Shown: positions 10,374-18,680, counted from the stretch's first letter. The stretch: DNA of 64,000 bases from Thiomonas intermedia (GCF_002028405.1 NZ_CP020046.1:1302001-1366000); one strand, 5' to 3'. Notes: generated by a model not told the origin, from the letters alone. Translations and numbers: made by a program.

Positions 10374-10475
10374 CCCCCTCCCAACCTCCCCCACGCCGTG
10401 GGGGAGGGGCAACCCGCCGCGCAGCGCTGTGGGTTTGCTCCCTCTCCGCTCGCGGGGAGGGCTGGGGTGGGGAGC
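10374..10475. repeat. GC-rich palindromic repeat between urtA and urtB
   Basis: The 162-bp urtA-urtB gap is mostly repeat. It contains an 11+1+11 palindrome (CCTCCCCCACG, one base, CGTGGGGGAGG) at 10385-10407, a weaker AACCC..GGGTT hairpin, and a second C-rich/G-rich pair ending GGGGAGGGCTGGGGTGGGGAG, which also occurs in the ureE-ureF repeat. In an operon this hairpin may set the ratio of abundant binding protein to permease by stabilising the urtA message; that is inferred. Confidence 0.8.
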
Positions 10476-10513
10476 CTTGAAAGCATCGCCCCCACTCCCC
10501 GCTCTTCACGACC

Positions 10514-12142
10514 ATGACCCCTTCGCGCTCTCTGTGGCACCGACCCGGCGCCTGGCTGCGTCTGGCGTTCGGCCTACTGTTGATCGGCCTGCTGCCGCAG
10601 GCCCATGCGCTCACGCCGCAGGAGGCGCTGGCGATTTCCAGCGGCGACACCGACGCCCGCATCGCCGCCCTGCACAAGGCCGCGGCCAAGCCCGATCCGC
10701 AGCTCGCTGACTTTCTGCACAAACTGCTCGATGGCGACGTGCAGATCGACGGCACCATGGTGCAGGTGCAGCAAGGCGATGCCTGGATCGACCTGGCGAC
10801 CGGCAAGGCCGTCACCCCCAGCGACAACGCGCAAGGCGTGGTCAACAACAACTATGTGCGCAAGGAGCTGCAATCGGCCCGCGCCGCGCTCGACCTGTTT
10901 TCGCCGCAGCGCACCCAGCGTCTCAAGGCCGTGCAGCAACTGCAGGACGACCCGACCTCGGTCGACCGCGGCCTGGTAGAGCAGGCGCTGAAAACCGAGA
11001 AAGACCCGGAAATCCTCCAGCGCCTGCAACTGCTGCATGCCGCCATCCTGCTCAGCAGCGCCAGCGCCGCCGACCGCCTGGCCGCGGCCAAGGAACTGGC
11101 GGCCAGCAACTACCCGGCGGTGCGCGCGCTGCTGCTGTCGCGGCTGGACAAGAAGGACGGCGCCTTCGTCGAAAGCTCCCCGCTGGTGCGCACGCAGATC
11201 GAGAAAAGCCTCGCCGAGATCGACGGCCGCCTGGCCTGGGGCGAGCGGCTGGGCACGCTGTTTTCGGGCATCAGCCTGGGCAGCATTCTGCTTCTGGCCG
11301 CGCTGGGCCTGGCCGTCACCTACGGGCTGATGGGCGTGATCAATATGGCGCAGGGCGAGTTCATCATGATCGGGGCCTACGCCACCTATGTGATGCAGAG
11401 CCTGTTCCAGCACTATCTGCCGGGCTATGTGCACTATGCGCTCATCGCGGCGGTGCCCTTCTCCTTCGTCGTGGCGGGGAGCATCGGCATGCTCATCGAG
11501 CGCACCATCATCCGCCGTCTGTACGGCCGGCCGCTCGAAACCCTGCTGGCCACCTGGGGCATCAGTCTGGTGCTGATCCAGGCGGTGCGCAGCCTGTTCG
11601 GGCCGCAAAACGTGCAGGTGGACAACCCTCCGTGGATGTCGGGCGGCTTCAACATCATGGCCAATCTCATCCTGCCCTACAACCGCATGGTCATCATCGC
11701 CTTCACCGTGGTGGTGCTGCTGGGCATGTGGCTGCTCATCAGCCGCACGCGGCTGGGCCTGTTCGTGCGCGCCGTCACGCAGAACCGTCCCATGGCCTCC
11801 TGCGTAGGCGTGCGCATCGCCCGGGTGGACATGCTGGCCTTCGGGCTGGGCACGGGCATCGCGGGCCTGGCGGGCTGCGCGCTCAGCCAGATCGGCAACG
11901 TCAGCCCGGAGATGGGCACGGGCTACATCGTCGACTGCTTCATGGTCGTGGTGCTGGGCGGCGTGGGTCAGCTCACCGGCACGGTGGCCGCCGCCTTGGG
12001 CCTGGGGGTGGCCAACACCCTGCTCGAAGGCGTGGCCGGCGCGGTGCTGGCGAAGATCGCCGTGCTGGTGGCCATCATCCTGTTCATTCAAAAGCGCCCG
12101 CAGGGCATGTTCGCCCTCAAGGGCCGCAGCGTGGAAAGCTGA
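10514..12142 (+). CDS. urtB: Urea ABC transporter permease UrtB
   Basis: 542-residue inner-membrane permease of the LivH type. As in other UrtB proteins, a cleavable signal (ending near QAHALTP) and a ~230-residue extracytoplasmic helical region precede the permease. The permease begins around residue 250 with the LFSGISLGSILLLAALGLAVTYGLMGVINMAQGE region, which is highly conserved. Further motifs are WGISLVLIQAVRSLFGPQN, TQNRPMASCVGV and DCFMVVVLGGVGQLTGT. It ends 9 bp before urtC. With UrtC it forms the transmembrane channel driven by UrtD and UrtE. Confidence 0.97.
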   Translation: MTPSRSLWHRPGAWLRLAFGLLLIGLLPQAHALTPQEALAISSGDTDARIAALHKAAAKPDPQLADFLHKLLDGDVQIDGTMVQVQQGDAWIDLATGKAVTPSDNAQGVVNNNYVRKELQSARAALDLFSPQRTQRLKAVQQLQDDPTSVDRGLVEQALKTEKDPEILQRLQLLHAAILLSSASAADRLAAAKELAASNYPAVRALLLSRLDKKDGAFVESSPLVRTQIEKSLAEIDGRLAWGERLGTLFSGISLGSILLLAALGLAVTYGLMGVINMAQGEFIMIGAYATYVMQSLFQHYLPGYVHYALIAAVPFSFVVAGSIGMLIERTIIRRLYGRPLETLLATWGISLVLIQAVRSLFGPQNVQVDNPPWMSGGFNIMANLILPYNRMVIIAFTVVVLLGMWLLISRTRLGLFVRAVTQNRPMASCVGVRIARVDMLAFGLGTGIAGLAGCALSQIGNVSPEMGTGYIVDCFMVVVLGGVGQLTGTVAAALGLGVANTLLEGVAGAVLAKIAVLVAIILFIQKRPQGMFALKGRSVES

Positions 12143-12151
12143 GCACCCATC

Positions 12152-13366
12152 ATGGCCGCCATCCTCAACGAATCCGGCACGCTGGTGCCGCCGCCGCGAG
12201 TGCAATTGCAGTCGCCCACGGCTTTTCTGCCGCTGTGGGGCTGGGCCGCGCTGATCGGCTTTCTGCTGCTGGCCACGGCGCTGGTGCCCCTTCTGGCGCT
12301 GGCCTTGCCGCAGGGCAGCAGTCTGCATCTGTCGCAATACTGGGTCGGGCTGTCGGGCAAGATTCTGTGCTACGCCATGGTGGCGCTGGCGATGGATCTG
12401 GTCTGGGGCTATGCCGGCATCCTGTCGCTGGGCCACGGCCTGTTCTTCGCCCTGGGCGGCTATGCCATGGGCATGTACCTCAACCGGGCGATGAATGCGG
12501 CCAGCGGCAATCTGCCCGACTTCATGCAGTTCATGCAGTGGACGCACTTCCCCTGGTACTGGGTGGGCACCGAGCATTTCGCCTGGGCGCTGTTCCTGGC
12601 GGTGGCCGCGCCCGGCCTGCTGGCCTTCGTGTTCGGCTTCTTCGCCTTCCGTTCGCGCATCAAGGGGGTCTATTTCTCCATCATCACCCAGGCTCTTACT
12701 TATGCGGCCATGCTGCTGTTCTTCCGCAACGAGACCGGCTTTGGCGGCAATAACGGTCTCACCGACTTCAAGGTGCTGCTGGGCTTTCCCATGGGCACGG
12801 CGGGCATGACGGTGTCGCTGTTCGTCGCCAGCAGTGTGACGCTCGTCGGCATGTTCCTGTTCTCGCGCTGGCTGGTGCGCAGCAAGTTCGGCCGCGTGCT
12901 CACCGCCGTGCGCGATGCGGAGAGCCGGGTCATGTTCTGCGGCTACAACCCGCTGTGGTTCAAACTCGGGGTGTGGACGGTGTCGGCCATGATGTGCGGC
13001 ATCGCGGGTGCGCTGTATGCGCCGCAGGTGGGCATCATCAATCCCAGCGAAATGTCCACCTCCAACTCGATCGAGATCGCCATCTGGACGGCCATCGGCG
13101 GACGCGGCACCCTGATCGGCCCCATCGTCGGCGCGGTACTCGTGAACGTGGCCAAGAGCTGGCTGACCGTGTCCATTCCCCAGGTCTGGCTGTATCTGCT
13201 GGGCGGCCTGTTCATCGTGGTCACGCTGTATGCGCCCTATGGCATCGTCGGGCTGTTCAAGCAATGGAGAGCCCCCAGAGCTGAGCAGCGCCCAGCCCGC
13301 CCCCCGCGGGGAACAAGGAAACTTGGGGCGGCCCTGCGTTTCCTTGGGAGGACGCGCCGTGGCTGA
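12152..13366 (+). CDS. urtC: Urea ABC transporter permease UrtC
   Basis: 404-residue LivM-type permease. Conserved blocks are MDLVWGYAGILSLGHGLFFALGGYAMGMYL, the RSRIKGVYFSIITQALTYA helix, NETGFGGNNGLTDF, VRDAESRVMFCGY, and AIGGRGTLIGPIVGAVLVN. The family core ends around YGIVGLFKQW. The last ~30 residues, Arg/Pro-rich, are encoded by a GC-rich repeat-like stretch (about 13268-13350) and look like a tail acquired by read-through into that repeat. The stop overlaps the urtD GTG start by 8 bases. Confidence 0.96.
   Translation: MAAILNESGTLVPPPRVQLQSPTAFLPLWGWAALIGFLLLATALVPLLALALPQGSSLHLSQYWVGLSGKILCYAMVALAMDLVWGYAGILSLGHGLFFALGGYAMGMYLNRAMNAASGNLPDFMQFMQWTHFPWYWVGTEHFAWALFLAVAAPGLLAFVFGFFAFRSRIKGVYFSIITQALTYAAMLLFFRNETGFGGNNGLTDFKVLLGFPMGTAGMTVSLFVASSVTLVGMFLFSRWLVRSKFGRVLTAVRDAESRVMFCGYNPLWFKLGVWTVSAMMCGIAGALYAPQVGIINPSEMSTSNSIEIAIWTAIGGRGTLIGPIVGAVLVNVAKSWLTVSIPQVWLYLLGGLFIVVTLYAPYGIVGLFKQWRAPRAEQRPARPPRGTRKLGAALRFLGRTRRG
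13314..13346 (+). repeat. Hairpin repeat at the urtC-urtD junction
   Basis: CAAGGAAAC (13314-13322) pairs with GTTTCCTTG (13338-13346) around a 15-base GC-rich loop containing TTGGGGCGGCCC. The hairpin ends exactly where the urtD ribosome site (GGGAGGA, 13346-13352) begins, so it could mask or set spacing for that site. The flanking CCCCCCGCGGGG and TTGGGGCGGCC words are shared with the tandem repeat at gspH/gspI. Confidence 0.55.
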
Positions 13367-14207
13367 TCTCGACTGGCGGGACATCGTGTACCAGCAGCCC
13401 CAGCCCGAACTCGGTGGCGATGCGTCGGCGGGCTACGGCCATGTGCGTCAACCCGGCGTGGACCTCAGCCACGGCGTGGCCCTCTACCTCGACGACATCA
13501 GCGTGAGCTTCGACGGCTTTCGCGCCCTCAACAAGCTCAGCCTCTCGCTCGACGTGGGCGAGCTGCGCTGCATCATCGGCCCCAATGGCGCGGGCAAGAC
13601 CACGATGATGGACGTGATCACCGGCAAGACCCGACCCGACGCCGGTACCGCCTTTTTCGGTCAGACCATCGATCTGCTCAAGCTGCGCGAGGCCGAGGTG
13701 GTGGCCGCCGGCGTGGGCCGCAAGTTCCAGAAGCCCACGGTGTTCGAGGATTTGAGCGTGCAGGACAACCTGGAGCTGGCGCTCAAGTCGGACAAGCGCG
13801 CGCGCGCCACCCTGTTCTTCCGGCTGAGCAGCGCGCAGCGCCAGCGGGTGGAGGAAGTGCTCGAACAAATCCGTCTGCACGACCAGGCCGGGCGCCGCGC
13901 CGGCGACCTGTCGCACGGCCAGAAGCAGTGGCTGGAAATCGGCATGCTGCTGATGCTCGAACCTCAGCTCCTGCTGCTCGACGAACCCGTGGCCGGCATG
14001 ACCGACTTCGAGACCGACCGCACCGCCGAACTCTTTGTCTCGCTGGCCGGCAAGCACACCCTCATGGTGGTGGAACACGACATGGAATTCGTCCGCAAGA
14101 TCGCCGACAAGGTGACCGTGCTGCACGAAGGCAGCGTGCTCGCCGAAGGCAGCCTGGAGCAGGTACAGGCCGACGAGCGCGTCGTCGAGGTTTATCTCGG
14201 TCGCTAA
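13359..14207 (+). CDS. urtD: Urea ABC transporter ATP-binding protein UrtD
   Basis: 282-residue ATPase of the LivG type. Walker A is [12 protein letters not shown]; the family block GRKFQKPTVFEDLSVQDNLELALK follows. The signature motif reads LSHGQKQWLEIGMLL, Walker B LLLLDEPVAGM, and the H-loop VVEHDMEFVRKIA. The best start is GTG 13359 (VADLDWRD), preceded by GGGAGGA with seven bases between; it overlaps the urtC stop. The N-terminus has ~40 extra residues before the ABC core, which is common in UrtD. Confidence 0.95.
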   Translation: MADLDWRDIVYQQPQPELGGDASAGYGHVRQPGVDLSHGVALYLDDISVSFDGFRALNKLSLSLDVGELRCIIGPNGAGKTTMMDVITGKTRPDAGTAFFGQTIDLLKLREAEVVAAGVGRKFQKPTVFEDLSVQDNLELALKSDKRARATLFFRLSSAQRQRVEEVLEQIRLHDQAGRRAGDLSHGQKQWLEIGMLLMLEPQLLLLDEPVAGMTDFETDRTAELFVSLAGKHTLMVVEHDMEFVRKIADKVTVLHEGSVLAEGSLEQVQADERVVEVYLGR

Positions 14208-14253
14208 GCCGTCCGCCGCCTGCGCCCCCACTCCCGCACTTCCCCCGCTAACC

Positions 14254-14946
14254 ATGCTCCAGATCGACGCCATTCAGCAGTACTACGGCGGCAGCCATAT
14301 CCTGCGCAACGTCAGCCTCAGCCTTGAACAAGGCAAGGTGCTCACCCTGCTCGGCCGCAACGGCGTGGGCAAGACCACCCTGCTCAAGGCCATCATGGGA
14401 TTGGTGGGCATCAGGAGTGGCAGCATCACGCTCGACGGCACCCGCATCGACCCGCTGCGGCCCGACGCGCGGGCGCGCCTGGGCATCGGCTATGTGCCCC
14501 AGGGCCGCGAGATCTTCCCCCGCCTCACCGTGGAGGAGAACCTGCGCATGGGCCTGGCCTACCGCCCCGGATCGACCACCGTGCCCGATGAACTGTTCAC
14601 CCTGTTCCCGGTGCTCAAGCAGATGCTCGGGCGCCGCGGCGGCGACCTCTCCGGCGGTCAGCAGCAGCAGCTCGCCATCGCCCGCGCCCTGGCCGCGGGC
14701 CCCAGGCTGCTCATCCTCGACGAGCCCACCGAAGGCATCCAGCCCTCGATCATCAAGGACATCGAACGCGTCATCCGCATGCTCGCCTCGCGAGGCGACA
14801 TGGCCATCCTGCTCGTCGAGCAGTACTACGACTTCGCCAAATCGCTCGCTGACACCTATTGCGTGATGTCGCGTGGCGAAGTGGTGAAGACCGGGCACGG
14901 CGACGACATGGATGCCGACGGCGTCCGCGAGCTGATTGCAGTGTGA
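14254..14946 (+). CDS. urtE: Urea ABC transporter ATP-binding protein UrtE
   Basis: 230-residue ATPase of the LivF type. It begins MLQIDAIQQYYGGSHILR, with Walker A GRNGVGKTTLLK, the family block GYVPQGREIFPRLTVEENLRMGL, signature LSGGQQQQLAIARAL, Walker B LLILDEPTEGIQPS and the VEQYYDFA H-loop equivalent. It is the last gene of urtABCDE. No terminator is evident after it. Instead, sequence directly downstream on the other strand is a decayed recombinase fragment, suggesting a past rearrangement at this point. Confidence 0.97.
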   Translation: MLQIDAIQQYYGGSHILRNVSLSLEQGKVLTLLGRNGVGKTTLLKAIMGLVGIRSGSITLDGTRIDPLRPDARARLGIGYVPQGREIFPRLTVEENLRMGLAYRPGSTTVPDELFTLFPVLKQMLGRRGGDLSGGQQQQLAIARALAAGPRLLILDEPTEGIQPSIIKDIERVIRMLASRGDMAILLVEQYYDFAKSLADTYCVMSRGEVVKTGHGDDMDADGVRELIAV

Positions 14947-14949
14947 CCG

Positions 14950-15146
14950 CGACCTTGCGCCGCGCCCTGCCAGCGCATGAAAAGGCGCACCCCATACACC
15001 TCACCTGAGGCCTTCCTGGAGCTGAGGCTATAGTGCATGGACCGGATGTGCTCGCGCAGCTGATCGAGCGGGCGCACCAGGCGCGAAGCGGGCATGCCGG
15101 GTTTGATGCCACGTTTGATGGCGCGTTTGAACCTGTGTTTTTGCAC
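14950..15146 (-). pseudogene. Remnant of a tyrosine recombinase (integron-type integrase) N-terminus
   Basis: From a GTG at 15146 the minus strand encodes an N-terminal SAM-like recombinase pattern: RPLDQLREHIRSMHYSL followed by VYGVRLFMRWQG. It resembles the integron/phage integrase pattern LLDQVRE.IR..HYS..T...Y..WVR.FI.WHG. The residues between (SSRKASGE) are disturbed, and similarity stops at about 14960, just beyond the urtE stop. The catalytic Arg, His and Tyr region is absent. It is therefore a 3'-truncated remnant. Recognition is by eye from the N-terminal motif only. Confidence 0.55.
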
Positions 15147-15221
15147 CGTCCCTATAGCCCAAACCCAGACCGCAATTTGGCAAGCGCTGCGGGATCGATA
15201 TCAGGCCTTTTGGCGGGCGGA

Positions 15222-15842
15222 ATGAGCAACTGTTGTAACAACAAGGCGTGCGAGATCGAGGCGCTTCAGCGCAGGCAGTCGGCTGTGCTGAAAGTCGTGC
15301 TCGCGGTGAACGCTTTCATGTTCGTTGTTGAATTTGCTTTCGGTTTTCATGCGGGCTCGGCCTCGCTGGTCGCAGATTCATTGGACATGCTCGGTGACTC
15401 GCTCGTCTACGCATTCAGCCTGTACGTCGTCGCAGGCACCGCCGCGGCCAAGGCCCGGTCGGCCCTACTCAAGGGCGGCATCATGGCGATATTTGCTCTG
15501 GCCGCCTTCGGGCAGGTCGCATACAAGTTGCTGGCATCCAGCCCTCCGGCGGCAGAAACTATCGGTCTCGTGGGCCTGCTGGCATTGGCTGCTAACGGCT
15601 ACTGCTTCTCTCTTCTATGGCGACACCGGGCAGATGACGTCAATATGAGTTCGGTTTGGCTTTGCTCACGCAATGACTTACTCGCGAACTTGGCCGTCGT
15701 GCTGGCCGCAATAGGAGTCTGGCTAACCCGGGAGGCGTGGCCCGACCTTCTCGTCGGAATTGGTATTGCCGTTCTTTTCGCCAGATCGTCGGCATCAGTG
15801 CTCAAGGAATCGTCGCGTGAGCTTCGCCGCGCGAAGGCCTGA
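15222..15842 (+). CDS. Small cation diffusion facilitator-like transporter
   Basis: 206-residue membrane protein of the CDF superfamily, with about six helices and no C-terminal cytoplasmic domain. It begins MSNCCNNKACEIE, a Cys-rich head likely to bind soft metal. Helix 2 carries ADSLDMLGDS, matching the DxxxD metal site of CDF proteins, and helix 5 carries CSRNDLLANLAVV in place of the usual HxxxD. The likely role is efflux of a divalent heavy metal; the substrate cannot be told. ATG 15222 follows GGCGGGCGGA. It lies beside a recombinase remnant, consistent with acquisition by transfer. Confidence 0.8.
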   Translation: MSNCCNNKACEIEALQRRQSAVLKVVLAVNAFMFVVEFAFGFHAGSASLVADSLDMLGDSLVYAFSLYVVAGTAAAKARSALLKGGIMAIFALAAFGQVAYKLLASSPPAAETIGLVGLLALAANGYCFSLLWRHRADDVNMSSVWLCSRNDLLANLAVVLAAIGVWLTREAWPDLLVGIGIAVLFARSSASVLKESSRELRRAKA

Positions 15843-16335
15843 CGCCTGACTCGTGTGGCCGCGCGAACGACGCGCGCGCCGATGAAGAGTTTCAGCGCCT
15901 TCATCCATTTAGGTCCGAGGTGAATCAAGTGATCATCGGGCTTCGGCGCCGGGTCGCCGCGAGCGGCCTTGGCCCTCACACTCAAAGCTGGATCCTCCTC
16001 AAAATCATGCCTGACTCGGCCCCCGCCGCATCAATGCGAGATCCCACCTGCTGACTTGACGCATCCTGCGTCAGCCATTCCCTGTACCGGGCTGGCCGCG
16101 CAAGAGCGATGGATTTCCGCCGCGTATCGGGATGTAAAGAACCGAACTGTGAAGAAATTCATACAGGTTGTCAGCGATCTTATACCTACAATTTAATTTC
16201 TTCATCCCGATCATTTTCTGCTGTTTGTCCAGGATCCGGGCGCCAGATGATCATGCACACGGGATCGACCCTCGGGCGGATCCTGTTGGCCCGCCTCTGG
16301 GATCAAAGGCGATTCGGCGATCACCGAGTTCATCG
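15843..16335. other. 493-bp stretch without a recognised gene
   Basis: No protein family was recognised here. A minus-strand frame from 15985 reads into the transporter gene and starts MSVRAKAARGDPAPKPDDHL, but it resembles nothing known to me. A 17-bp inverted repeat (TGACGCA, 3 bases, TGCGTCA) lies at 16057-16073. Around 16140-16215 the sequence is clearly AT-richer than its surroundings (TTGTCAGCGATC, then TACAATTTAATTTC), which suits a promoter for the glycosyltransferase downstream or is a scar of transferred DNA. Confidence 0.5.
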
Positions 16336-18264
16336 ATGCAGGACATCTCAGAGTCTTCGTTCCCCCCTCCGACCGCCTTGCCAATCGCGCAGAAGGCTGG
16401 GCTCGTTGCGCCGCCGCAGCTCACAGTGCGGCGACGCTCGGTCTTGTTTGGGCGCAGCCTGACGACTTACGCGTGGGCGCTGGTGCTCATCCTCGTCGTG
16501 GCCGGGATGTTTGGTCGCGACCCCTGGAAGGCGGACGAGCCCTATTCGGTGGGCATGGCGTTCGACTTCTCGCGGAGCAGCGACTGGATCGTGCCGCGTG
16601 TGGCCGGGGTGCCCTTCGTCGAAAAACCGCCGCTGATGTATTGGACGGCCGCATTCACGGCACGTCTGACCGATCACTGGCTGCCCTTCTTCGACGGCGC
16701 GCAGCTGGCCACTCTGGCCTGGCTGCTGCTGATGATCTGGGTGCTCAAGCGCGCGGGCGACGGATTGGCGGGCCCTGCCGAGACCTCGCGCGGGACAGGC
16801 GGGACCGGGTTGAGCGCGGTGTTGTGGTTTCTCGGCACCCTGGGCACGATCGAACATCTGCACAAACTGACCGCCGACATTCCCTTCACGGCAGGGGCCC
16901 TTCTGTGCCTTGCCGCGCTCGTCGCCTATGCCCGGTCAAGCCAGCATCCGCCCGGCGCTGACGCCGTGCCTGGACTGCCGAAGACCGCGCTGGGCAGCGG
17001 CCTGCTCTTGGGCACGGGCGCAGGCATCGCCTTCATGAGCAAGGGGCTGCTGGTGCCCGGCGTCGTGGGCATCACCTGCCTGCTCGCGCCCCTGTTTCCC
17101 GCGTTTCGCCAACGTCGCTACGCCGTCATGCTGGCCTGGGCCTTCCTGGCCGCGCTGCCCTGGTTGCTGATCTGGCCCATCGCATTCTGGAAGACCTCGC
17201 CAAGCCTCTTCACGCTCTGGTTCTGGGACAACAATTTCGGCCGCTACTTTGGTTTTGAACATCTGGGAGGCGCGCGCGGCAGCAATGCCGACGCTCTGCT
17301 CTCCTTGATCGGGCTTACCTTCCCCTCGGGCTGGGTTGCGGTAGGCGGTGCCATCGCCGCATTCAGACGAGCGAAACTGCGCATGAAGCCGATCGATCCG
17401 GCCCTGGGCATTCTGTGGGTCTATGTGGTGATCTTCGTGGCCACGTTGTGGTTCTCGTCGGTCTTGCGCGACATCTACCTGCTGCCGCTCATGCCCGCGC
17501 TGGCCCTGCTCGCCACACGGGTCTCGCTGCCCGAACGACTCGACCGCGCCTGGGCGAGCGCCGCGCTGGTGGTGTTTTCCGTGCTGGGTCTGGCGCTCTG
17601 GGTCCGCTGGCTGGCCATGGTGAGCGGTCATGGCGATCTGGCCACGTTCGGTCTGGGCAAATGGCTGCCCCTGGAACAGTCCATGCCTCTGTCGGTCATG
17701 GCCGCCATGGCGGCCATAGGCATCGCCGCAGCCTGGGTCTGGGCTTTGAGCCTTTGGGCAGCGCGCGCAGCCGGGGCTTTGCTCGTCGGGTTCGCCGGCC
17801 TCACATTCATGTGGGGAACGTTCAACACCCTGCTTCTGCCGTGGATGAATGATGCGCGCAGCTACCGCGCCACCTTCGCCGCCATGCAGGCTGAGGTCCC
17901 GAGTCCGACGCGATGTCTGCTGACTTTCGGGCTGGGCGACTCGGAGCGCGCCATGGTGGCCTTTCTGACGGATCTGAACCCGATCATCGCCAGCTCCCTG
18001 CACGGCCCGGACGCCTGCCGCGCCTTATTGGTGCTGGACAAGGCCGCGGCGCGTATTCCCGCTCCGGGCCAGCCCTGGGTGGAGGTCTGGGAGGGGAGTC
18101 GTCCTGGCGACAGCAACGAACGGTTCCGCCTCTTCACACGTCCGGCCCGCGCCGCGACTGAATCGTCCGGTCCGGCAGGACAACCCGACGCTAGCCGCCC
18201 TGTTTTCTCAGCAGCGCCTGGGCTTCCCCTTCATACGCCCGGATCTCCTCCAGCGTCGCCTTGA
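16336..18264 (+). CDS. ArnT-like family 39/83 glycosyltransferase (membrane)
   Basis: About 642 residues, inner membrane, roughly 11-12 helices. The N-terminal loop with GRDPWKADEPYSVGMA and VPRVAGVPFVEKPPLMYW is the hallmark of undecaprenyl-phosphate-sugar transferases such as ArnT: acidic DE catalytic pair and EKPPL motif. Such enzymes move a lipid-linked sugar, for example L-Ara4N, to lipid A or other envelope acceptors. Later HKLTADIPFTA and LRDIYLLPLMP also fit. Specific substrate unknown. ATG 16336 was chosen because the upstream open part lacks family similarity; no clear ribosome site is seen. The 3' end overlaps the convergent MerR gene by 74 bp. Confidence 0.85.
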   Translation: MQDISESSFPPPTALPIAQKAGLVAPPQLTVRRRSVLFGRSLTTYAWALVLILVVAGMFGRDPWKADEPYSVGMAFDFSRSSDWIVPRVAGVPFVEKPPLMYWTAAFTARLTDHWLPFFDGAQLATLAWLLLMIWVLKRAGDGLAGPAETSRGTGGTGLSAVLWFLGTLGTIEHLHKLTADIPFTAGALLCLAALVAYARSSQHPPGADAVPGLPKTALGSGLLLGTGAGIAFMSKGLLVPGVVGITCLLAPLFPAFRQRRYAVMLAWAFLAALPWLLIWPIAFWKTSPSLFTLWFWDNNFGRYFGFEHLGGARGSNADALLSLIGLTFPSGWVAVGGAIAAFRRAKLRMKPIDPALGILWVYVVIFVATLWFSSVLRDIYLLPLMPALALLATRVSLPERLDRAWASAALVVFSVLGLALWVRWLAMVSGHGDLATFGLGKWLPLEQSMPLSVMAAMAAIGIAAAWVWALSLWAARAAGALLVGFAGLTFMWGTFNTLLLPWMNDARSYRATFAAMQAEVPSPTRCLLTFGLGDSERAMVAFLTDLNPIIASSLHGPDACRALLVLDKAAARIPAPGQPWVEVWEGSRPGDSNERFRLFTRPARAATESSGPAGQPDASRPVFSAAPGLPLHTPGSPPASP

Positions 18265-18595
18265 GATCGGCCATGCGGCCTTCGATGTCGGCACGGTGCT
18301 CGGCGAGCACCTCCAGATAGCGGCGCAGCTGGGGCACGGTGTCGCGCGGCGACTCGTACATCATCACCAGCTCCTTGATCTCGGCCAGGCTCAGCCCCAG
18401 GCGTTTGCCGCGCTGCGTGAGCTTCAGCCGCGTGCGGTCGCCCTGGGTGTAGACGCGCAGCCTGCCCTCGCGTCGGGGGCAGAGCAGGCCCGCTTCTTCA
18501 TAGAAACGGATGGCACGGGTGGTCAGGTCGAACTCGCGCGCGAGCTCACCGATGGTGAAGGTGGCAGCGGCGGGGGCAGCAGCAGCGTTTTTCAT
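18191..18595 (-). CDS. MerR-family regulator, LiuR-like
   Basis: 134 residues. The N-terminal winged helix-turn-helix starts FTIGELAREFDLTTRAIRFYEEAGLL, followed by RREGRLRVYTQGDRTRLKLTQRGKRLGLSLAEIKEL, strongly like LiuR regulators of branched-chain amino-acid/acyl-CoA catabolism. A C-terminal coiled-coil dimerisation helix follows, and no Cys-based metal-binding site is present. It is divergent from a metallo-beta-lactamase-fold gene, and a perfect palindrome lies in the 85-bp gap. Regulation of itself and of the divergent gene is the natural inference. The true inducer is unknown; no liu catabolic genes lie in the window. Confidence 0.85.
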   Translation of the reverse strand: MKNAAAAPAAATFTIGELAREFDLTTRAIRFYEEAGLLCPRREGRLRVYTQGDRTRLKLTQRGKRLGLSLAEIKELVMMYESPRDTVPQLRRYLEVLAEHRADIEGRMADLKATLEEIRAYEGEAQALLRKQGG

Positions 18596-18617
18596 GCGTG
18601 CCTATACTCGGCTCCAG

Positions 18618-18633
18618 TTGACGTTAACGTCAA
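18618..18633. promoter_or_regulatory. Palindromic operator for the LiuR-like MerR regulator
   Basis: TTGACGTTAACGTCAA is a perfect 16-bp inverted repeat between the divergent merR and metallo-beta-lactamase genes. It matches the form of LiuR-type operators (ACGTtaACGT core). Its TTGACG arm can serve as a -35 element; on the minus strand a TATAG-like -10 follows after about 20 bases, the long spacer expected for MerR-regulated promoters. Confidence 0.75.
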
Positions 18634-18680
18634 GTGTAATGTGTTGTCGCGTCCCCTTTCCCACCCAGCCACCGCCCACC

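Noticed and set aside
10574-13384. Very long minus-strand open frame (936 codons) opposite urtB and urtC
   Set aside because: Composition is His/Gln/Arg-rich with no family pattern; it mirrors the codon bias of the real genes on the plus strand.
15599-15985. Minus-strand frame overlapping the CDF-like gene, starting MSVRAKAARG
   Set aside because: No family recognised and mostly antisense to a convincing gene; kept only as a note in the 15843-16335 entry.
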